From Bondarzewia mesenterica (lineage: Eukaryota; Basidiomycota; Agaricomycetes; Russulales; Bondarzewiaceae), in assembly GCA_004802705.1 (NCBI GenBank), contig SGPL01000033.1:50039-114038 (forward strand): a stretch of DNA of 64,000 bases, written 5' to 3'. A program made the translations under genes and the position numbers. The notes below the pieces were generated by a model. The model searched no databases. It was not told where the DNA came from and saw only the letters and a list, made by a program, of their open reading frames with translations. How positions within the stretch are numbered: position 1 is the first letter of the stretch; each line of letters starts with the position of its first letter. This document shows, one piece after another, positions 57,584 to 64,000 of the stretch.

Positions 57584-58848
57584 ATGGCCGCGCTCGAGGA
57601 AGATGACATCGACATCGAGACCTTGCAAGCACAAATCGACATGTCCATGGCGTTCGCGCAGGACCTCGTGTCATCCTGGGTTCAACCTTCACGAGCCTCC
57701 GGCTCTGCTTCGCAGTCCAGCAGAAGGTATAAAGACGCGGAGAAGGAGCTGGAGGAGCTGCTCCGTCGGCCTCCCAGGTACTTCCACTAACGTACTTCCT
57801 ATTTATCATCGCGACTCTACTAATGTGGTGCGCCCTGGTTTTCGTCGTAAAATCAAACTATCGGTTGATGTAGGCTGGGAGTCGGCGCGCCCCTCCTGGA
57901 ATCAACGCACCCGTCCGGACGCGAAGCCGTGAAGCTCAAAAACAAACTCGTAGGGAAGAAACGCGCCCGAGAAGATGAAGACGGCGGGTCGACGTCTTTG
58001 GAGGGAAAAGCAAAGTTGAAAACGGTCGATGGTGAAGATGAGGAGGACGAAGAAGAGAGCAGAGCGGGCGCGATTCGGAAGAAGGTGAAGGTGGACCCAT
58101 TCGCGATTGGGGGAAAGAAGAAAGGTAAGGGTAAGGGCAAAGGGAATGAGACCGTGTTTTCTGTGGCGGGTCCGAGTCAGAAAAAGGCGAAGGTGGATCA
58201 TAATGGCCGAGGGGCGGAGGAGGAAGTGGGAAGGCAAGGTGAGGAAATGGAGGTGGATGATGAGAAACAAGGTGGGGAGACTCCGAAGAATGAGGCAGGG
58301 AGCAGGCAGGCTCAAGCTGTGACGGGAGCAAGTCAGTCTGAGCAGTCGAAGAAGAAAAGGAAGAAACAGAAAAAGCGTATGGCTGTTGCATTGCATGAAC
58401 TTTCGTCGACGGAAGTGCAGAAGTCAGACGCCATGTCAGAGAAATCCTCTGAAGCGACCTCTTCCTCTCCCCCCAAACCAGGTATTTCTACACTCAGCCT
58501 GATAATATATCTGCCATGCTGATTCGTCGCATGGTCCCAGCATTTAAAGATATCCCCACGTTGCAATCCGAGCCCCGCCCATCACTACAACCTACACCCT
58601 CAAAAGCTCCCCTTCCCCAGACTCCCAAATCTGACTCCAAGGCAACCCAAAGCACACATGCTCAACTGGTTGCTCTCAATATCCCAGTGCTCAATCTCAC
58701 AGGCCCACCGCCCGATACTGCAGCCTCCGAGGAGCCCGACGCCTCGCCGAAGAAGAAGCGAAAGCGGAAAAAGAAGAAAAAACGAGCGGTCGCTGGCGAG
58801 GAACACGTTGAAGGCGCAGACGACGTTGAACAGGAAGTTGATGCATAA
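57584..58848 (+). CDS. Uncharacterised lysine-rich, probably nucleolar protein
   Basis: Three exons, 57584-57777, 57874-58481 and 58550-58848 (366 aa). The N-terminus has an ordered block, DDIDIETLQAQIDMSMAFAQ then DLVSSWVQ and KDAEKELEELLRRPPRLGVG, that looks conserved. The rest is low-complexity with alternating basic and acidic runs: GKKRAREDED, EDEEDEEESR, GGKKKGKGKGKGN, SKKKRKKQKKR and KKKRKRKKKKKRA. Several bipartite nuclear or nucleolar localisation signals are evident. I do not recognise the family. The composition and neighbourhood suggest a ribosome-biogenesis or chromatin-associated protein, which is inference only. Confidence 0.75.
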
Positions 58849-59051
58849 TGAGCTGTTCTTATCATCTCATCATTTTAGTGATCATGGATGCGGAGACAAG
58901 TTTATGGGAATGAATACCGCTGCAATTCTTGAAAAACGTACATACAAGGTCCCTTGTTCGATTACTGCTACATCTTGGATACGGCCTTATTCAGTGCTTG
59001 GAAAGAGAGGTATAGCGACGAGGAACTCAGAGAGGGAAATAAAATAAAAAA

Positions 59052-60034
59052 TCAACTGGTTGTCTTGACGGCTTCTGGCGCTGCTGGTGCTTGCTGTTAA
59101 AAAACGATCAGTCGATGTTAAAAATGGATGTGACAAGAACCAACCTCGCCAACTTCCAGTGGAGCCTCGTCGATGAAGTCCGGTGCTTTGTTGATATCGG
59201 CAAGATAGGATGCGCCTTCCTCCTCCCCTTCCAACGCCAAAGCGTCCAGCTCTGTCGCGTCAAGACAAGGTCATCACGCGTTTCAGCCGAGTTTCTGACG
59301 GGGAGACGTTCTGCTCACCTGCTTCAAGATCTGCTTCGTCAATCTCGTCAGGTACGGCGTATGACCTTCCGAGAGATTCTTGAATTTCGTTCGCTTGCTC
59401 CAGCAAGTCCTCCATATCATATTGCATGTTCTACACCGCAAAATCAACCAACTGATCAACAGACCGCATAGCGCATAATATCTCCTTCCAATAACATTAG
59501 AAATTAATAGAAGGTGCTCACCTCGATCTTGTCGACATCAATCTTGCCGTATTGTTTCCGCATCTCCTTATTCGCCACCTTCATAGCATCGACGGTGGCC
59601 ATCGTGTTGCGCAGGTTCTCGGTAGCAAGCGCAGCGGACTCCATGTTGAATGTCTGTTGCATGAGCTGCGCGAGCTGTGACTCGTACATCCTCTTCTGCT
59701 GCAGCGTGCGCATCGCGCGTTGCTGGATAGCGTTCTGTCCAGTATCGTTCGTTGAGAGTGTGAGATGATTGTAAGGGAAAGGATAGAGCTTTAGGATACG
59801 CACCTTCCCAGGACCATTGCGCAGTTTGCTCATCTGCTCCTTATACCGTGCAAGCTCCCCGTCCAACTTCTTGACCTTGACCTCCACAGAGGCCACTCTG
59901 GCATCTGTCTGTATGCAGCGGTCAGAACCTCGCTAGACAACTAGGTGAGCTGTATGAATCTTACAGATGCGATGGCATCTTGTAAAGAGGCTTTTGGCTT
60001 TTGGCTCGAAGATGAACCAAAAAATGCGATTCAT
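59052..60034 (-). CDS. vps60: ESCRT-III-related protein VPS60/CHMP5
   Basis: Six exons: 60034-59965, 59908-59804, 59734-59522, 59430-59319, 59251-59145, 59093-59052 (about 215 aa). The Snf7-like helices read [60 protein letters not shown] and [39 protein letters not shown] and the acidic [17 protein letters not shown] follow, matching CHMP5 in order and length. VPS60 acts with VTA1/VPS4 in multivesicular body sorting. The start MNRIF is right, but exon 1 has six T (A run 60019-60024) where five would keep the family frame ([19 protein letters not shown]). A one-base homopolymer error is likely. Confidence 0.9.
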
Positions 60035-60671
60035 AGTGGAAGTGAAGGACCAAGGTCAAAGTCGCAAGCCGCTGAGGCCGAAATGGCATGATTATCTTAT
60101 CGACTGGTATGTCGATTATCTGTCGGAAAATTATTTACTGAAATCCTCCAGCTTGTCCTCATCCGAGGCAAGTACGTCGGACAGAGGTCGAGCAGTGCCA
60201 AAGTCCAACAAAAGAGCGATTCATTGTTTCCCCTCTACATGTCTAGCGTGCTCTTGATAGTAAGGACCTCACAATAAGGCACCTTACGTTGTTGTCCATT
60301 TGATCCATCACTCGCGTGGCCAGTTTCCCCTAGTCCATCGCTCGTTCCGCCCTCGACTTCCTCGTTTTTTTTTTTCTTGCAAGCGCTTTCCCCTTGCATG
60401 CACCCGTGACGCCCATAACCTCTTTATCGCTCCCGTAATCACTTTCTCAGCACCCCGCCTGAACCTTCTTGTCCGCCGACGTAATAAATTTGGGCCCCTT
60501 GACCTTCCTCGACTTCAAACACTTGTTATCCCTCTTGCTTTCCCCCTGTTTGCCATCGAGTTTGCGCCGTCTCACAGCCTCGTGGCTCCACAAAAGCCAC
60601 CGTGCACGCCAGGCAGCCCGCTATCGTCGCATCCCCTTCTAACCCACAACTTGTCATCACCCAAGTGAACG
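60035..60671. promoter_or_regulatory. Divergent promoter region, VPS60 and APH-like gene
   Basis: 637 bases between the two start codons, with a T/C-rich block around 60360-60400. No gene is supported within it. Confidence 0.45.
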
Positions 60672-62478
60672 ATGTCCGCATTTTTTCCCCACGTCGATAT
60701 TCCCGCTCTGAAGAAATTTGCAGCCGCCGCAGCTGCTGCCGAACATGCCTCGCGTGTCAGCAGGAACGCGCAGACGGGAAAGAAAAGCGGAAAGGGAAAA
60801 GGAAAGGCGCGCTTGCAGGACAAGAGGCCACCCCATCCCAGTGTCATCGGATGCGATGATACTGTTTGGTCTGGCGAGGAGGTGAGTTTCAATCGTTGTG
60901 GCTTTGGCTGATCTGCGTGATATATCCCCGATCACCCCTCCTTTGCAGATGATACTTGTCACTTTTGACCCACAAACTGTGCCTTTGGGCCCTCATTGTA
61001 TGTTGGCCCATTTTCCCCGTGGACGGCCGACGTTTACAACTAAATCTCTGGTAGGAAAGCCCGCTCGCATTCGCTCGGCTATGATTTACGAAATTGTCTG
61101 TGTAGATTGGCATGACTCAGGTCGTGCGAGATGGTGCACACATATGTGCGCCCAAAATATACGGCTATTACGACAACGTTCCAAACCCTATCAACGCAGA
61201 AGTCGTGCTTCTAGAAATGGTGCTGTTCCCGCTCCCTTCCTTCACCCTCCCTCGAACATCTTCACCGACTGCAGTCACTTTTTATCATTCGCTCCTCTCC
61301 GCCGTCTCATCCTACAGGTCCCCGGAGAATGTTTGGAAGATATCTGGGTAGACCTAAAACCCCGTCAAATCATGATGGTCTGTGCACGTATCGGCGAGCT
61401 ACTAGTCAAACTATTCAACTGTCGCAGCCCCCTCCTCTGCTCAGAAACCAACGTCCCCGATTCCCCACCCCACCCGTCGACCCATCCTGGCGGATGGCGA
61501 AGACCTGTCCTCTTATCCAGGCCGTTTGATGAAGGACCCCTCGCCGCAATGGAACCACAAGAGGCGCTCACATCTACGCACGACTATCTCCTCGCCCTCT
61601 CCAAGCGGCCCGAACGCGTCTTCAATTCTACCCCAGAAGCGAACGAGGCAGGGCGCGACACGGGTTGGAAGGGCCATTCCCGGCTGAGCGATATGGACGT
61701 CCTCCTCATGCGCGACACTTGGAACCGCTTAGGCTCGCTCATCCCGTATCACTCGGGTGGATTCTATATCCCGGGCTCACTCACGCCTGAAGCACGTTAC
61801 ACGGCCTATTCGGTGTTGCAGAGCAAGGAATTTGGTATCCGACACGGGGACATGCAGATGTCCCGTTTCGTTGTGCGATGGGCTCGACCGGGTGACGAGC
61901 GCAGCGACCTCACGTTAGCGCTGACGGGATGGGAACACGCGTACCGAGCACCGCTCTGGTCATGCGCCCGCATGCCACCATGGCTCGTACCCCACATCCA
62001 CCCATTCGAGTTGCTCGCATGGGAAGGCCAGCGCAACGTCCGACACTTCATCTTTCAGAGCGTCTACCACAGCGACTTCATCGCGCGCGACGTCGCGTGG
62101 GAATGGATCGTCGCCTACGTGTTCGGTCGCACCGAACGGTGGTTCGAAGGGCTCCTCGGTGCGCATTGGGGGTTTCGCGATACGGCGGAGGTCCTCCTCC
62201 TTCGCCTGCGCGAACATTGGGCGAGGGAGCGTCCGGACGTCCCGTTCCCGTTGGAGGTGGGAGGTGCGTATCTGAGCACGATCGCGCGAGCGGAGGAAAG
62301 AGGCCGGACGAAAACCCTGCAGAGGCCCGTCGGTGTTTCGGAAACGCAGGGCGCGTTGCCACCACCGGTGGCGGGCACCACTTTGAGCATGCAGGCGACG
62401 CTGAGTCGGCTGCGTGGGGAGCGTGGTTCTTGGTCGGGACGGGTGTTGGGTGGGGTAGATCCCAACGATGTCGATTGA
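60672..62478 (+). CDS. APH-fold phosphotransferase-like protein, probable pseudokinase
   Basis: Four exons, 60672-60881, 60949-61050, 61106-61219 and 61318-62478 (528 aa). After an Ala/Lys-rich N-terminus the domain includes MTQVVRDGAHICAPKIYGYY and VPGECLEDIW, the linker of the fungal aminoglycoside-phosphotransferase-like (APH) group. The catalytic-loop equivalent FGIRHGDMQMSRF keeps His318-Gly319-Asp320 but has Arg325 where APH kinases carry the Mg-binding Asn. The metal-binding Asp of the usual DWE/DFG segment is replaced by Gly in LTGWEHAYRAPLW (346-348). Both losses suggest no phosphotransfer. Such genes are often expanded in Agaricomycetes and mostly uncharacterised. Exons 1-3 joins are by phase and motif. 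Confidence 0.75.
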
Positions 62479-63444
62479 AGAACCAAAAACAGATGCGACG
62501 ATCTATAATGATATTGTATGGGAAGTTTGGATTAGTGTATACCCTGTATGTAGCATACATCATGGCAATGGAGACTAGGTAGTTTCTATCTGTTTTTTGA
62601 GGGCATTGACTGGTAGCGTCCTGTTAGACTTTTAGGCCCCGTTCGGTAACACTTACTAAATCATGGTCTACTAAGATCCGTTGGTTTTGGCAAACTGGGA
62701 ACGCGCCGGAACAAAGCCTCGACCGTGGGAACTTAGTGTTAGGAGGCAGTGAAGGAGACGAGTATGAAGCTGAGAGTGTATCTGGCCAGTTCTCTTTACG
62801 GGTGAATGTACAGAGGTGGATGGTTGATGTTGGGAACGCCCCATAACGAAATGAATGAAAAAGGACGCGTAGAGCGTGTAGGACAGCGAGCGAGCGCTCG
62901 ACGTGTCCAACCAACGCAGCAGCCAACGAACTTTGCCGAACGGACAAATTGCTTGGTTTACACAGCCAGATGAAGTAATTGCTGACTGGACCCTGGCCGA
63001 AAAAGGCCCCACTATGGTTCCGGCCAGTATCTTCATGACCACACGTCAACCCTGTACGTACGATTCTGTCATTTGCTGGCCAAGCCTTAGCGGGTGAACC
63101 CTGTGTCAGCCTTTGATATCAAACCTCCAGTCAACCCCAGTCAACCCCCCCACAACCCTCCGCCAGCACTGAAGCTTAGTCAGCATTTCCCTTTTATAAG
63201 CTATCTCCGTTTCTCAAGTGCCTCCAGTGCTTTAGCTATGGACTAGATGCTCAACTGCTCAACTCAGGACAATTGAGATAGATACATTGCAGGGCTTAAG
63301 CATATATATTATGATTATTTTATATGCCTTAACAATACTGTATTTGGGTTGGAATGAGAAGTCTGATAGTGGTTTTGCAAGAAGTATTTTTTGAAGAAGT
63401 CATCCTGAGGCCAATATGATTATATATTGACAACAAAAAACAAT
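62479..63444. other. Intergenic, repeat-containing region
   Basis: No supported gene. It contains the 14-base word tggccgaaaaaggc (62994-63007) and ccctgtgtcag (63099-63109), both repeated about 600 bases further on. An AT-rich zone lies at 63290-63440. Confidence 0.45.
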
Positions 63445-63531
63445 ATCATTATGGTGTAGTGGTATAATGTGTTGAGGTTGGGTCATTTATGCTTTCGCAT
63501 TCACGGAGTCGTTGGTTCAAACCTTTTAGGG
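63445..63531 (+). repeat. tRNA-like Pol III promoter (A and B boxes), SINE head or decayed tRNA
   Basis: tggtgtagtgg (63452-63462) matches the tRNA A-box consensus TGGYNNAGTGG, and ggttcaaacct (63514-63524) matches the B box, at tRNA-like spacing. The flanking 7-base ends (atcatta and agggggc) cannot pair as an acceptor stem and the T-stem is poor, so it is not a functional tRNA. It is better read as a tRNA-derived SINE head or tRNA pseudogene. Confidence 0.45.
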
Positions 63532-64000
63532 GGCAAATGCTATTTTACATATCCGGTGGCTAATTCAGAACCCTCTCTCAGCCCTTTGCCAACCCTCTGT
63601 CAGGGTCCACAGAAATACCACGGCACAGGGATGGCCGAAAAAGGCTTGTAGAGGGACTCGGCGGCCTCCGGTCAGGGTATGGTCATGTCAGCCCTGTGTC
63701 AGGGTTTAACTATTCCGGTTGTGTAGTGCATATCGAACAGCTCTCAGTTTGGGCATTTACTCTCATACGCGCTTCTCTCCATGTGTGCTTTCATGTCCCA
63801 TTTTATCTGTGTGGATAAACAACCCGGTAAGCTCAATGCGGTGCGGTGTACAGCATCCCGCAGGCTCATTTTGTTCTGCGCTTTTGCTTTTTATGTAACA
63901 TAATAAAAGCTCGCTTTACCCTCAGTATCAGTCCGCAGAAGAACCGTGTCAGGCGATGATAGGTTCGCCATCGCCCGAGTAGATGTTGCTCTGGTGTAAA
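63532..64000. other. Repeat-containing window end
   Basis: Second copies of tggccgaaaaaggc (63632-63645) and ccctgtgtcag (63692-63702) lie here, with several gtcaggg/ccctgac words. No gene is supported before the window end. Confidence 0.45.

Noticed and set aside
57853..58396. Overlapping minus-strand frames rich in Ser, Pro and Leu
   Set aside because: They are antisense readings of the lysine/glutamate-rich exon 2 of the 57.6-kb gene and have no start or splice support.
61929..62582. Long alternate frames at the 3' end of the APH-like gene
   Set aside because: GC-rich coding DNA gives long shadow frames; only the frame with HGD and GWEHA motifs continues upstream through exons.
63445..63531. 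Functional tRNA gene
   Set aside because: A and B boxes are good but the acceptor ends and T stem do not pair; listed instead as a tRNA-like repeat.

Overview
This is a gene-dense stretch of a basidiomycete (most likely Agaricomycete) nuclear genome. The evidence is the many short introns (about 42-98 nt) with GTRNGT-type donors, the fungal gene content (LCL2, TOM7, a GH3 enzyme with PA14 insert, a DUF6533-type membrane protein, F-box-like proteins) and the compact mix of both strands. It is a draft assembly: there is one run of about 500 N (7467-7980), scattered single Ns at 4.5-8 kb and 33-35.5 kb, and at least two or three one-base homopolymer discrepancies inside otherwise well conserved genes. 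Exon coordinates were worked out by hand from conserved protein reading frames, splice signals and phase bookkeeping.

Layout. 0-9 kb: 3' end of a urease accessory gene (UreF), THO complex WD40 subunit TEX1/THOC3, a DUF6533-type multi-spanning membrane protein, complex I subunit NDUFB9/B22, then the assembly gap and a 5'-truncated eIF3f. 9.6-18 kb: RRN3 (Pol I initiation factor), an F-box/nucleotidyltransferase-like gene (copy 1), TOM7 and an RNF220-type RING ligase. 18-31 kb: intracellular GH3 beta-glucosidase, VAC14, a tyrosine-phosphatase-like enzyme, an unknown single-exon protein and ribosomal protein uL1. 31-39 kb: one decayed and two further copies of the F-box/nucleotidyltransferase-like family, then LCL2, a PEBP-family surface protein and SF3B6. 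39.3-47.1 kb: a gene-poor stretch with a low-complexity tract, an inverted repeat and a broken SWC4/DMAP1 tail. 47-55 kb: FAL1/eIF4A3 and SF3A3 head to head, then a synaptojanin-type Sac1/5-phosphatase. 55-64 kb: a retropepsin-like relic, a lysine-rich probably nucleolar protein, VPS60/CHMP5, an APH-fold probable pseudokinase, and a repeat-rich end with a tRNA-like Pol III promoter.

Functional themes. Several neighbours serve mRNA processing or export (TEX1, SF3B6, FAL1/eIF4A3, SF3A3), ribosome production and translation (RRN3, uL1, eIF3f), or phosphoinositide/endosome biology (VAC14, synaptojanin-like, VPS60). This is normal eukaryotic gene order, not an operon. The most interesting candidate for an undescribed system is the local F-box-like family. 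Its members carry a GSNAL...DLDLY motif and a later hEh strand that look like a nucleotidyltransferase fold fused to an F-box. Three copies plus one decayed copy lie within 24 kb.
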